From contig JACGWO010000008.1 in the NCBI GenBank assembly GCA_034509735.1, positions 12,783,864-12,847,863 of the forward strand: a stretch of 64,000 nucleotides of DNA, in the 5' to 3' direction. Both the position numbers and the translations under genes were made by a program. The DNA comes from Sesamum alatum. Lineage: Eukaryota; Streptophyta; Magnoliopsida; Lamiales; Pedaliaceae. The notes below the pieces were generated by a model. It was not told the DNA's origin, did no database searches, and saw only the letters and a program-made list of their open reading frames with translations. Position 1 is the first letter of the stretch, and each line of letters starts with the position of its first letter. Below, piece after piece: positions 44,750 through 56,364 of this stretch.

Positions 44750-45975
44750 TGTGAATTTTGGTGTTTGCAGCTAAAAAGGTGTTTATAGTGTAAGGATTGA
44801 AGAAATGAAGCCAAATAAGTAAAAATCGCGTGCAAAATTCTAAAGAAGAAAATACCATGACAAACTTGCATTTTTCACTAGACGTGCCCACGTTTAGTGC
44901 GGCGGACAAGCCAGCGAAATAAAGAGAAGATGGGCGAATTTTCTAGAGAGAAGTTGATTCATACAAGGATCACAATGACTTTGGAAAGTTGGAATCTTCC
45001 TTTCTTAAGGAATTTCAATGGGGTTAAGAGTTTTAGTCAAATTAGGACTTAGAGTTATAATAGGAATTCACCTTTTTGGTATCCAAATTTATTAGGATTT
45101 TACTAGTATATATAGGAGATGTAATTGAAGAAATGGACCATCTATTATTCTCTGCACTTTATTTTATAAAATTCTCTCTTTCTTTTATGTGTTCTTCCAT
45201 TAGCATGCTAGACTAGTTCTTTATTTTTCGGTTGAAGTTATGGTGATTGCTTGATTCACGCATGTTGTGAGATCTAATGTATGCTTCACACTTTCGTTCA
45301 TGTGGATATTTGTGTTGTTCTCTATGCTTTTATCACGAATAATCTGATTTATGAATGATAGGGCCCATTGTTCATTGTCAAGAATATTCTCCTAGCTAAT
45401 TAGACTTGCAAATCCGTAATTATTTGTTAGTCTGATACTTAGTGGCAACGCAACATAATTTATCATGTCGTAGTGGTCGGTTATGTTGTGGGGAATGCAC
45501 AATCTAGCCTAAATGAATCCTCGTAGGAATTTGTTGGTTAGAACTAGGCCTTTCTAATTGTTAATGCTGTTGATAGATTAAATCTTGAGGATGTTCCCAG
45601 GGTTATCTATTGATTAGGGAATTAGCCAATGGGTGTTCCTTGGCTAACGACATGGTAAGGAAAGGTGAGGTCGTTCGGCCGTATCAATGGCCGTAACTAG
45701 TTTATCTATTTTGTACGATTGTCATTTTTGCATCTATGATCAACCGCGGAATCAAGCATGAACCTATCTTCAACTGGAAATCTCTTCTCATATTTTATTC
45801 ATCCTTTCGAATTTATCTCGAAGTTAATTAGAATCTTTTATTCAAAAACACTCCCCTCTCTTTTATTTTACTTTCACTCGAATGAATTAATTTAGAACCA
45901 ATTTCTGTGGATTCGACCCTACTCACTACTTCTACAAGTTATTGTATAGAAGTTATTTTTGATGAATTTGACACT
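44750..45975 (+). repeat. Athila 3' LTR, about 1226 bp
   Basis: Co-linear with the 5' LTR from TGTGAATTTTGG onward with scattered substitutions. It ends GACACT, where the 5' LTR ends GACACA. The open frame at 45907-46116 crosses its end and is not a gene. Confidence 0.9.
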
Positions 45976-47109
45976 CATCACCCATCGAGCCGAAAATTTA
46001 TAAAAACAATTACCAAAGACTTATTCAAACATGAAGCAACCAAATTAATTTTCTTGCAAACAACAATTATATTTTTTAGCCTTTATAAGTTACCAACACA
46101 CCAGTCAAAAACTTAAATCCGAGTGTTGTCGAAAACTTTTGCCCCAACTTTTATAAATGCAAGATGTCACTGAGTGATAACAAAGTAATTTCAACTTATA
46201 TTCTGCGTACTAACTAGAATAACTGAATTCTCTTTTATATATACTGATAGCAGTGATTTGGTAAAAATCTCAAAAAAAGCACTTTTATCCTTGGAAAAGG
46301 CTAAACTTACATGATAGAGTGAAGATTCGTGTCCTTTTATTTGGGCTGGATTGTGATTGAGTCAGAAATCCAACACTATAGTCGTTGATGCCATAGCTAT
46401 CAAAGGTTCGGGGAGCTTCCACGTGGATCTGTACGGGCCAGTAGAATTGTCCACTATATATAGGAGGTGTCCCACATTCATAAGGTACGCGTTTATGACA
46501 CTAAAATAGAGTTTTGTGACCCTAATTACTTCATTACCCCCTCTAGCTTAAGTTTCAGAAATATTAGCTGAGGCTGCCCCAACAAGAATAATCCTGCTGT
46601 GGGTGAACCTACTATCATGTCTAGATCGAGGGAGTTTGGAGAATAACTACATACGTCATGAACACTTTCATCCAGATCAACAATTACCTCGACCACGATC
46701 AATTATATTATTTTTGGATTGATTAATTTGAAAGTAGAGATTTCAAAACCCAAAATACAAATCATTCATATTCCAAATGGTTTCAATACTTTCAACTCTC
46801 ATTTAAATTATATTTCAGAAAATACTGATAAATTTCAAATTCTTTTGATACATAAATCAAGTAAAATCGATCATTTCATCAAATTCTTCCCTTGAACCCA
46901 AATTTCCATTCAAACACAGCATTAAGGAAATTATGGATAGACAGCTAAGAAAAAGCACACAATAGACTTCATAGTAATTCTTACATCAATTTAATGGAGG
47001 AACATACTTCAAAACATCATGGTACGACTTAGGTTCAAACAGATCAAATGTTGTTCCTCTACACATATAAAACCATGCACCACAGTAGCAATATGTGGAT
47101 AATTTCACC
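45976..47109. other. Spacer downstream of the lyase gene
   Basis: 46320-46650 has repeat-like sequence with a TATA-type run (ACTATATATAGGAGGTG at about 46452-46468) but no matching copy in the window. 46700-47109 is the 3' flank of the lyase gene; no firm AATAAA signal is seen on the minus strand. Confidence 0.4.
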
Positions 47110-50100
47110 TTACATCTTTTGGTCCTGCATTTTGCTTAGCGCCTTCTCAAATTGCCCCCATTTCTGCTCCAGCGTACCGTTATAGCCAATCGACATCCTC
47201 ACCAGGCCCGGTGAAATGCCCGCCAACTCTTTCTCCTCCTCGTTCATTTCACTACTTGTGCTACTGCCCGAGCACGACATCAACGTCTCATAATAGCCCA
47301 AGCTGACGGCCATGAGCCCGAACTGAGTGCAGTTCTGCAGAATATTCATCAACCGGTTGGCCCGCTCCTCAGTTTCCATGTCCACGCAAATAATCCCACC
47401 GTGGCCATAGTCTTTATTCGCTATGGACTTGAGAACGTCGTGATCAGGATGATCTTCCAGGCCCGGATAGATAACTTTCAGCCCGAGCTTCTTCATCCTC
47501 GTGGCGAAGGTCAAGGCCCGGTGGCAATGCTCTTTCATCCTCAGGCCCAAGTGCGGCAGCCTCTCCGACAGTTCAAATGCCACTTTCGGGTTCATCGTCG
47601 GGCCGAGTAGCATGAGAGCCCCTTGATGAAGATCCATCATTGAGTTCAGGAGGCTCGCCGGGCCACAAACAGCACCTGTGGATGCATTTGTATCCGTTTG
47701 ATCAATTCATGAAATGATCCCATTCCATAATCACTGTGATCAAGAATCTTTAATCTGATTCATGAGTGTCAGATGTGAATCTAGGGTCAATATGCATGCA
47801 TCTCAAGGAATCTAACTTTAGAACAATGTCAGCAGGATCCAGAATAAGTTGCAATTTACGTCCTATAATTTATCCTATTTGTAATTTTGATCCGATTATT
47901 TTACAATTCAGTAAATTTAGTCTCATAAGTCCAAAAAAGTTGCAATTGACGTCCCATTAACACTTTTCGTTTAATTATTAACGGAAGGAGCACATGTGAA
48001 GTATATGATCTATTAACTTTGTTTCTTATGACAACGGTCCATCCATTAACAATTTAATAGAAAATATTAACGGGACGTAAATTACATTTTTTTTTTTGAA
48101 TTTGTGGGATCAAATTTATTGAGTCGTAAAATAATAAAATCAAAATGACAAATAAAATAAATTATGAAACGTAAATCAATTGCAATTTTTCCCAAGAGTG
48201 GGTGTACATTTTGTCGTGGTATAGTCCACACCACAGCGCCATCACTTTCAATAGACAACAAGATAAAAGCCCATCACTCCATCACATGGACGATGATCTG
48301 TTTGATTTTCCATCGACAGATTATATATATATATATATTAGATTTATTCTTTTGTCATTTACCTCCCATATTATTTGAATTTTTTATAGAAGTTTTAATA
48401 AAGATTCTGATAGAATTAAAAGCTTTGTTTGTTTGTCAAGGGCCTATATTGTAACATTGGTCATCTGATTATAAATGTTTGCTGTTTCGATCCTTCCAAA
48501 AATATAACTTGCAATTTGGTACATTACGTGTGTAAATTTAGAGTACATATTTTGTCGAAATGTTCTGAATCTACTGGAATTAGCACGTGCAAGTCATGTG
48601 CCAGCTTAAATTTGAGGACACACATGACTTTCACATGTTGTTTTCCAATTGAATTTCAGATTTTCGATAAAATGTATCCTCAAATTGCAAAATTTACAAA
48701 ATAATGAACTATATTGCAGGTTCCATTTTTTAAGGATCAAAACATCAAACACCTATAATGACTGGATCAAAATTACAATAAGGCCAAAAAAAATATTCTG
48801 AACATTCACCTATATTTTAATAAAATACATAGTTCAGTGCGTTTTAGTTTATTTTTTTTTATTTATCTTATACTAATATAAAATACAAAACCATACATAT
48901 AAAAAACACTCAAAAACACGTACACATATGGAATTATCTAGCTACTTTATCATTAAGGGAGAGGGGCCTCTTGATCTTTTTTTTTTTCCAATGTTTTTTC
49001 TTAAATTTCATTTTTATTTTTATTTATTTATCTAACTTCCTACCCTCCCACTGTCTTTCGATAGCTATTTCTATTTTTGTTAATTCCCATCATTTCTCTC
49101 TCTAATATTATATCATTGTCTATTTTTTTTATCACCACTCCCTCATAAATCTAATATTAACTTATTATTTTTTATATACTTCATAATAATAAATATTTTA
49201 TAAATACGTCATTTTAACTATATTATAAAATTACGCACACACGCAGAGTGTGCCACAAATTGCTAAGTATATAATTATTTTTCTTATAAAATTGCATACT
49301 CTTTAATTTCATATGGAATTATATATAACTAATTTGAAATGGAATAGAATTAAAAGTAGACAAAAATGTTATCAAATACAAAGCACATGTTGGTACTGAC
49401 CACATCACGAGACTAGAAATCCGAATCAGGCTCGCATGTGACTTCAACACCATACTTTAATGTGAAAATCACTTTCTTTCTAGATAAGGTAAGGCGACCT
49501 CAAATTATCATATATATTTTTGAATAATTACATTTACACCTCTAATTTATGGTATATTTACAAAAATTATCACTACCCTTTACATAATTATAAAAATCAC
49601 TCTCGACAGCCGAAAGATATGAATAATTTCTGTAATGATGTTAATATTTTTGGGATGTATGTTTAGTTTTTTAAAAATTATTAGAAGATGATATGTGTAA
49701 ATGATTACATTTCTAATGAGTATATGTATAATTATAAAAAATACAGGAATAATTTATGTAAATAGATTATAGGTTAGGGGTGTAAATATAATTATCTATA
49801 TTTTTTTTATAGAAAAAAATTATACCCAAAAAATCCCCAAGTGTTGGGAGAAAGTACAAATATAGAGCAGACATCCTAAAATTCAGGGCCAGAAAGTACA
49901 AGTCAAGAAAGCAGACCTCATCCAAGTCACCACCTTATATTAATATTTACATATTTGGATAATTAATGTCAGAATCACCACAACTTCTATTAGGATTTCA
50001 AAAATTAAAACAAAATAATGTTGGAGTTCGCATATCATCAAACGTTATGTGAGATGATTAAAATAAATAAAAGATAAACAACAATTACCATTAAAATAAA

Positions 50101-51718
50101 TATTATTTAATTGAAATAGACAAACACAAGCAACAACTGTTGTTTGAGAAAATAAATTCTACTGTAAAAGATAAAAATGCACGTAACAACTGCTGGTAAA
50201 GTAAATTGATCAGAACAAACACAATTAACAGTTGTTGTGAACTAAACAACTATTATTAAAATTAGTATATGTGGTACACTCAAATGTACGTACGATTCAA
50301 TTTTAAAATTTAATTTTTTAAAATATATATGTTTTTAATTGAATAAATAAAAAATGTTTTAAAAAAAGAAAATTATGAGAAAATATTGAAATAAAGTGGA
50401 AGTTTAGAAGACATAAATATTAAAATTAATAAAATAATTAAAAAAAAGAATGTCAGACAAAAACCCAAAGATATTTATATTTCAAGAGAATTCATTGTGT
50501 TTTATTATATTATCAAGATCTATATGTTGATCATCACATAATTAAAAATCCTGAATGATAATTTAATTTGAAATTATTTAACATATTGACTTTGAATTGA
50601 AGGTATGGATTTCAAATTTCACAAAAAATTAGAATTCTTAATATGAATTATATTTGGAAAATATTGATAAATGTCAAATTCCGATTTAAAATTTTCCTCA
50701 AATAATATTTCCCCCAAATCAAAAATTTTCTATTCAGATATAACTTAAAAAAAAAAATTCCTGATCCTACATTAGTTTCCTCTAACAGTTTTACAACACA
50801 AACTTAATTATAAATATTTTTAGTAATTAAACTTAATTATAATTAATAATTATATAAAAACACAAAATAAGATGATACGACACGCGTACGTACATAAATC
50901 TGAACCTTTCATAACATGAACAAAATATCCAACGTAAGAAAGGTGAACGGACCTGCTATGATGTCGGCCCCACCGCTGATGTACTTGGAAATGCTGTGGA
51001 TCACGACGTCGGCCCCCAGCCTCGCCGGCGACACCACCATCGGCGCAAACGTGTTGTCCACCACCACCTTCACCCCCTTCTCGTGCGCTATCCTGCACAG
51101 CTCCGGCACGTTCGCCACCGTCAGCGTCGGATTCGACATCGCCTCGAAGTACAGCACCTTCGTCCTCCCCTCCACGATCTCCCTCTTCACCATCTCGAGG
51201 TCCCTGATGTCCACGAACGACGTCGTTATGTTGCAGGCCCTGGGGAGGAAATGCGTCAGCAGCGCGTGGGTCCCGCCGTAGAGGGTCCGCGCGGCGACCA
51301 CGTGGTCGCCGGCTGAGCATAGCTGGAGGAGGACGGAGGAGATGGCGGACATGCCGGAAGCCGTGCAGTAGGCGGCCTCAGTTCCCTCCAGGGCGGCCAT
51401 GAGGCGGCCCAGGTTGAGCACGGTGGGGTTGAAGTGCCGGCTATAAATGAAGAAATCTCTGTCGGGGCCGAGCTCCCCGGCGAACATCCGCCGCAGAGTG
51501 TCGGGCTCCATCACGGTGAAAGTGGCGGAGGCCTCGATGGACATGTTGACGCCTCCGTGCTCGCCGAACTCGTGGCGAACATTGGCTAACGCCGCCGCGG
51601 GATCCTCCACGTGGGGAAGCGCCTTGGTGATTTGATGCTTCTTGGCGGCGGCGGAGGCAAACTGGTCGTCGGAGCCTGACCTCTTGCTGCTCGACAGGTT
51701 AACGTTTCCGTCCGCCAT
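47110..51718 (-). CDS. MGL: L-methionine gamma-lyase (two exons)
   Basis: PLP enzyme of the Cys/Met-metabolism family that cleaves methionine to methanethiol, 2-oxobutanoate and ammonia in the plant cytosol, feeding isoleucine synthesis. Exon 1 is 51718-50953 and exon 2 is 47675-47110. The donor (GCAG|GTCC) and acceptor (CACAG|GT) join in phase 1 within the Gly codon of ADIIAG|AVCGP. The product is 443 aa, close to the 441 aa of Arabidopsis MGL. Visible: FGEHGGVNMSIEASATFTVM, PLP-phosphate contacts Y92-S-R with N97-P-T, D221 in VVVDNTFAP (pyridine nitrogen), the Schiff-base lysine K245 in SISKYISGG, and C-terminal SLGYYETLMSCSGSS, ISPGLVRMSIGY. No transit peptide is evident. Exon 1 is GC-rich and exon 2 less so. 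The 3277-bp intron holds MITEs. No frame damage was seen. Cystathionine gamma-synthase and beta-lyase are less likely given the plant-MGL-specific N-terminus. Confidence 0.96.
47844..48195. mobile_element. MULE-like MITE in the lyase intron
   Basis: Long inverted arms: GTTGCAATTTACGTCCTATA, then ATTTGTAATTTTGATC, on the left pairs with the complement of AAAATCAAAATGACAAATAA, then GAAACGTAAATCAATTGCAA, on the right, over about 85 bp. Non-coding. No certain target duplication. Confidence 0.7.
49526..49799. mobile_element. MITE in the lyase intron
   Basis: The left arm, AATAATTACATTTACACCTC then TAATTTATGGTATATTTAC, matches the complement of the right arm, GTAAATAGATTATAGGTTAG then GGGTGTAAATATAATTAT. 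About 274 bp, non-coding. Confidence 0.7.
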
Positions 51719-51784
51719 TGCTGCGTATGTGTGCGTCTATGTGAAATTCGTATGAAGTTGAGAATAACGGGTGGTGGTGCGGTG

Positions 51785-51795
51785 GTATTTATAAG
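51785..51795 (-). promoter_or_regulatory. TATA box of the lyase gene
   Basis: The minus strand reads CTTATAAATAC about 67-77 bp upstream of the ATG at 51718, which would leave a 5'UTR of roughly 35-45 nt. Placement is by motif only. Confidence 0.65.
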
Positions 51796-52313
51796 GGGGG
51801 AACTTTGTCCAAATACATAGTCAAAAAGAGAAAATAAATTGATTGATTAATTAGCAAGAATGCAGAAATCATATTCGGAAACTTTTTTTTTCTGTTCAAA
51901 ATTTGAATTTTTTTTAATCTAGGCTGGAACCAGTTATTTTTCTTATCTTATAATAATAAAATATATGTTAAATATATATATCAATTTTTGAAATATAATT
52001 CCAAAAGCTTCATGTTAACTATTAAATATATAATTCTATTCTTTAATAGTGTAAACTTTTAAATTAAATGATCTTTTAATATGATATTAGAGTTAAATCA
52101 AATATATTAAGTTCAAATATTATTACCACCCATTTACAAAAGAAATATTTTACTTGTAGGATTTGCACGAGGATCGGCATATGAATGTACTACATATTCA
52201 GTAATTTGTTTCTTTAATTAAAATGTAAGTTGTTAAATGATGTGGTTGTTTAACACTTGATAACGAACAAACCTAGCTAGAACAATATTTTTCTCGACTC
52301 ATTTTAATTAAGA

Positions 52314-52585
52314 GAAAAATGCAACCAACTATCTTGTGATATTGCAAATGAGTAAATTATCTTTCTATGAAAAATAAAATAGCAATTTATCTTCTTGGGT
52401 TTTTTAAAATGAATCAATTTATCTCTCCGTATTCTTTGTTTTAAATGGAGCAATTTACCTCCCTAGACAGAGAGATAAATTGCTCCATTTTAAAGAACAC
52501 AGGAAGTGAATTACTATTTTTTCCCATAGGGGATTAATTTCTTCATTTGCAATATCATAAAAAGGTAAATTGCATTAAACCCTTT
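52314..52585. mobile_element. Foldback MITE upstream of the lyase gene
   Basis: Almost the whole 270 bp is an imperfect palindrome. GATATTGCAAATGAGTAAAT near 52358 pairs with ATTTCTTCATTTGCAATATC near 52536, and the central part repeats GGAGCAATTTACCTCCC against GAGATAAATTGCTCC. It lies about 600 bp upstream of the lyase ATG. 51800-52310 and 52590-53560 are otherwise AT-rich with homopolymer T tracts at about 52627-52645 and 53409-53429. Confidence 0.7.
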
Positions 52586-53589
52586 TAATTAATTTTAACC
52601 TAATTATTGACATGCCTACCCATTCCTTTTTTTTTTTTTTTTTTTAAATTTTTGGTAAATGAAAAAAAGAACTTAATATTTGAGAATATTTATTTACTTT
52701 ATGCGGTATTTAATGCACAACACCAGGTGTAATATGAATGTAACTTATTGGCAGATATTATTTACTCAGCTTACCAAAAATATGCTATTGTTATTATGTA
52801 ATGGATAGGTTCAACAATCAACACTATGGGTCCATCTTAAAGGAGAAAAGGCTAAATTCTTTTCATTCTTTTTATTAAAAATCTAAAAACAAATATACAG
52901 CTAATCTTATATTTCTCTTTATAATTTCTAGAAATAAAAATATATATTTATACATATATATATATATTTATATTGAAAATATATAGGAACAAACAAAGCC
53001 CAAGATTATTGGATTCAAATGCTCCACTAAAACTTCTGAAGTCTCACAGTGACACAGTTGGTGAAACTCTAAGTCGACACTTTGACTGAGAAATTCTGAA
53101 AGAGTTGCATATTGTGCGACACGTTAACTACATGCACAAATGGATTTCATGTTTCTATCCTTTTTCCTTCTTAATTGGGATGTTTCAAAAAAATAAATTA
53201 TGGAGGGAAAATTAAAAAAAAAAAAAAATAGGTTCAGCGAACAGTTCTTCAATTTAAAATCTGTAAACCAAACAAAGTGTTAATTGCATTTTACTTTCAA
53301 TAATTTATTAATAAATAAAATATTTCTTTAAATAAAAGAAAAAGAACGCAACCCTTGATTTTTTTATTATTAATAAGTTCTCCAACTTCTACAACAAGGA
53401 GTCACATAACTTTTTTTTTTTTTTTTTTAATTATAGGAGTTTTTTCTTTTTCTTTTCTTAGTGCTAGTTTTATAGGATTTTTATTGCATTTAATCCACAA
53501 AAACATTTTGGGAAAATTCTAACCCAACTACAACCTAGCTAGACCTGAATCAATTATGATTTACATGATAAGCATAAATACACTTGCTA

Positions 53590-53833
53590 TGTGAAGTTGT
53601 ATTGATCCGAGTCGAGGTTCAGTGACCTAGAGTTGATCGGACGATGACCTATTGGCGACTTGGCAATAATTTGGAATGTCTTGATGAGTATCTCGAACTG
53701 GACAAGTAATATTTTGCTTGCACAAAGTGTTAGGCTAGGTGAAGTGGCATTCTGCTAAAACCTTCCTAAACTTAAGTTAGTTTAGGGTTCAAGGTTCTAG
53801 GGATCGCCAAAAACGATATCATGGTAATAAATG
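53590..53833. repeat. Retroelement-type repeat, left part, shared with 63535-63785
   Basis: Ordered phrases match the second copy: GATGACCTATTGGCGACTTG / GATGACCTAGTGGTGACTTG, CAATAAT..GGA, CTTGATGAGTATCTCGAA / CTTGAGGAGTATCTTGAA, TGGACAAGTAAT / TGGATAAGTAAT, TCATGGTAATAAAT. The copy continues on the far side of the inserted MULE at 58168. Confidence 0.7.
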
Positions 53834-54298
53834 AGAGAAATTATTTTTTAAATGCAAAAAAAAATTGAAATTGGTGTCGTTTGACACCAATTTTAGAAAT
53901 GGGCAAAAACGGTGTTAGAGACCCCGTACATAGAAAAGACAGGGTTTCTATCCCCGTCTTCATATAAGTCAGACAGGGTCTCACCCTGTCTCTCTAAGAA
54001 TCACGTGTAAGCTGGACGCCGCAGCTTTCAAGTGAAGATGCATGCAACCCCCCCCCCCCCCCCTTTTTATATTTATAAGCGTTTTTCACGCCACTCGCAT
54101 TCAGTCTACAAAAGTAGCAAAATTTAAGTGGAGAAGGAGAAGTTTTCAATTTTAGTGAAGAAGGAGCGGGAGTGCACAGAATCAGTCGAAAAAAATTGCC
54201 GATTGAGATTATAGTAAGTTGTTCTTAAAAATTTACGTTATATAAGTTTTTTATAGCTCGTTTTTGTAGTGACGATTTCATATATTTTTTTGTCAGGT

Positions 54299-56230
54299 AT
54301 GGCAGAACAAAACAATATTGATATTATTAGATTTTATGGAGATCAAGGAATTGAGTCATATGAATGTGTGGGTTATAATCGTCCTGCTGTTCGATTTATG
54401 AAAATATGTTGTTGTACTACATTTGTTGAACCGGAGTTGATTTTATTTGAAGAACTTAGCATCTGTAGGGTTGAGTGTAAGTTATAAATATATTTTAAGT
54501 ACACAAGCTGTTGTGGTGGTTGATGGCGAGAGACGGTGTTGCATATTAAGACAGATCAAGATGTGCAATTTTTATTCAGTCCGGCAAGTGGAAATTCGTA
54601 TGTTTGATATTTTTGTTGAAACAAAGAAAATATGTGAAAATATCGTAAAAGATGACCCCATTTGTTGGTGATTGGGGCACATACATGTTTATGTTAACAC
54701 AAGATGCACCCAACTTGCCAGCAGTTACTCAGGTGATGGATAGGGTTGGGCTAAATGAAGATCATGCAGGTCCATCCACATACCACCAGGATGACAGTGA
54801 CGATTTGAATGATGACCTCAAAGTAGATAGTTTCTTAAATGATGATGCACTGAACTCAGAACTGTATGAGGTTGAAGAAGAGATTCAAGCTGATGACGAT
54901 CCTGAAAATGACGATGAAGTCAGCATTCCAGTTATGTTGGATGTGCGTGGAAGCGGTGGTTATGAGTCGACAGGTCAACAACAACAGACAATTGATTTGA
55001 ACATGCCTGCTGCTTCTGAACTGCCTGCTCTATATCCCATTATTGTGAGTGTGAGTGTACAGGATTTCTTGGGGCGATGGGCAAGACGAGAATACCACGT
55101 GATTGAGAGCAAACCAAAAATGTAGAAGGTTGCGCGCAAATATGAAGTAGAGACTGGGTGCAGTTGGATGCTACGAGGAATATTCAAGTCTATAATGTGT
55201 TTATTTAAGATTACCAAGTATGTGGGATCGTATACATGCTTGATGAATGAGATTTCTGTTGCTCATCATAACCTGGGTAAGGGTATGATTGCAACACATT
55301 TGCTGGGTATAGTTCGTCAAGACCCACATATAACATAAAATATGTCCAAAAGACTGTAAAAGATCGATTTGATTTTGAAATCACTTATCAAAAGGCTTGG
55401 CAAGCTTTGAAGGCAGCTAGAGAAGAGGCATATGGAATGTGAGAAAGCTCAGTACAGAAGTTGCCTCGATTTATGACTGCATTGTAGAAATATAACCTGG
55501 GATGGTGGCATCTAGACACTGAAAAGGCATGGGCCTAAAATGTTGAACTATTTATTCTGAGCTTTCAGACTGTGTATTGAGGGATTTCACTATTGTCGCA
55601 ATGTTATAAGTGTAGAGTGTAGACGGAACCCATTTGTACAAGAAGTACAAACATAAGTTATTGGTGGCAGTTGGTATGGATGTAAATCAACAAGTACTCC
55701 CGTTGGCATTCGCAATTGTAGATGAAGAATCACTGGACTCATGGCGATAGTTCTTGAAAATTCTTGCCAAACATCTATTGATAGGTGAAGATGACCGAAT
55801 TTATCTAATTTATGACCGACATAGCGGGTTGATCAATGCGATCAATCATGTTCCAGCCTTTAAGTTTTCTCATGGGGTACATAGATTTTGTTTATGGCAC
55901 GTGTGTTCTAACATACCGGTACTCCCGTTGGCATTCGCACTTGTAGGTGAAGAATCACTAGACTCATGGCGATAGTTCTTGAAAATTCTTGCCAAGCATC
56001 TATTGATTGGTGAAGAGGACCGAATTTATCTAATTTCTGACCGACGAAGCGGGTTGATCAATGCGGTCAATCATGTTCCAGCCTTCAAGTTTCTTCATGG
56101 GGTACATAAATTTTGTTTACGGCACGTGTGTTCTAACATTAACAAGAAGTTCAACAATATTCAGTTGAAGGATCTTTGTTGGACGGTCGGTGCAGAGCAG
56201 ATTACTAGTGAGATATTTGGACCCTGGTAA
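54299..56230 (+). pseudogene. MULE transposase with internal tandem duplication
   Basis: The ATG at 54299 follows an AG acceptor at 54295-54296, so a 5'UTR intron is likely. The start MAEQNNIDIIRFYGDQGIES resembles the N-terminus of plant MULE proteins, followed by an acidic linker (54770-54940, DDSDDLNDDLKVD) and RREYHVIESKP. Decayed frames then give CSWMLRGIFKS, ITKYVGSYTCL, FRLCIEGFHYCR and, from 55625, the core with LPLAFAIVDEESLDSW, ILAKHLLIGE, IYLIYDRHSGLI (catalytic Asp region), HGVHRFCLWHVCSN. A 225-bp block covering these last motifs occurs twice. Many stops and shifts; inactive. Confidence 0.8.
55694..56143 (+). repeat. In-frame 225-bp (75-codon) tandem duplication
   Basis: GTACTCCCGTTGGCATTCGC starts at 55694 and again at 55919. 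Both copies encode LPLAFA, DSW, LAKHLLIGE, DR.SGLI, NHVPAFKF and HVCSN, and both contain the same TAG after TCATGGCGA. Differences are few. Confidence 0.9.
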
Positions 56231-56364
56231 TTTGGTGATATCAGTTCATATAATCTGATACTGTCCCATGGCCATATGCGATATCAGGTCTCACCACCAA
56301 CAATGCTTGCACATCGTTCCACTGTGCAATATAGTTTTGATGGAACGAAGCCTAAATCTGCATC

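Larger units (their letters stand above)
40323..45975 (+). mobile_element. Athila-type Ty3/gypsy element, truncated in RT
   Basis: Two near-identical LTRs (40323-41549 and 44750-45975) flank a primer site for tRNA-Asp, gag, protease and about half of the reverse transcriptase. The rest of pol (RNase H, integrase) and any env-like gene are missing. Sequence matches Athila-group gag-pol throughout. Flanking bases AATCA (40318-40322) and CATCA (45976-45980) may be a 5-bp target duplication with one change. The 3' LTR follows the RT fragment directly at CGGA-TGTGAA. Confidence 0.9.
47676..50952 (-). other. Large intron of the lyase gene
   Basis: 3277 bp bounded by GT (50952-50951) and AG (47677-47676). 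AT-rich; contains MITEs at 47844-48195 and 49526-49799 and no supported coding sequence. Open frames at 48164-48454 and 48429-48704 overlap the MITE or AT-rich DNA and show no homology. Confidence 0.85.

Noticed and set aside
40323..45975. Endogenous plant pararetrovirus
   Set aside because: LTRs, tRNA-Asp primer site and Athila gag/protease/RT motifs show a Ty3/gypsy element; no movement or coat protein features.
50850..51635. Several open frames on both strands over the lyase first exon
   Set aside because: They are shadows of the GC-rich exon 1, which has clear domain matches in one minus-strand frame only.
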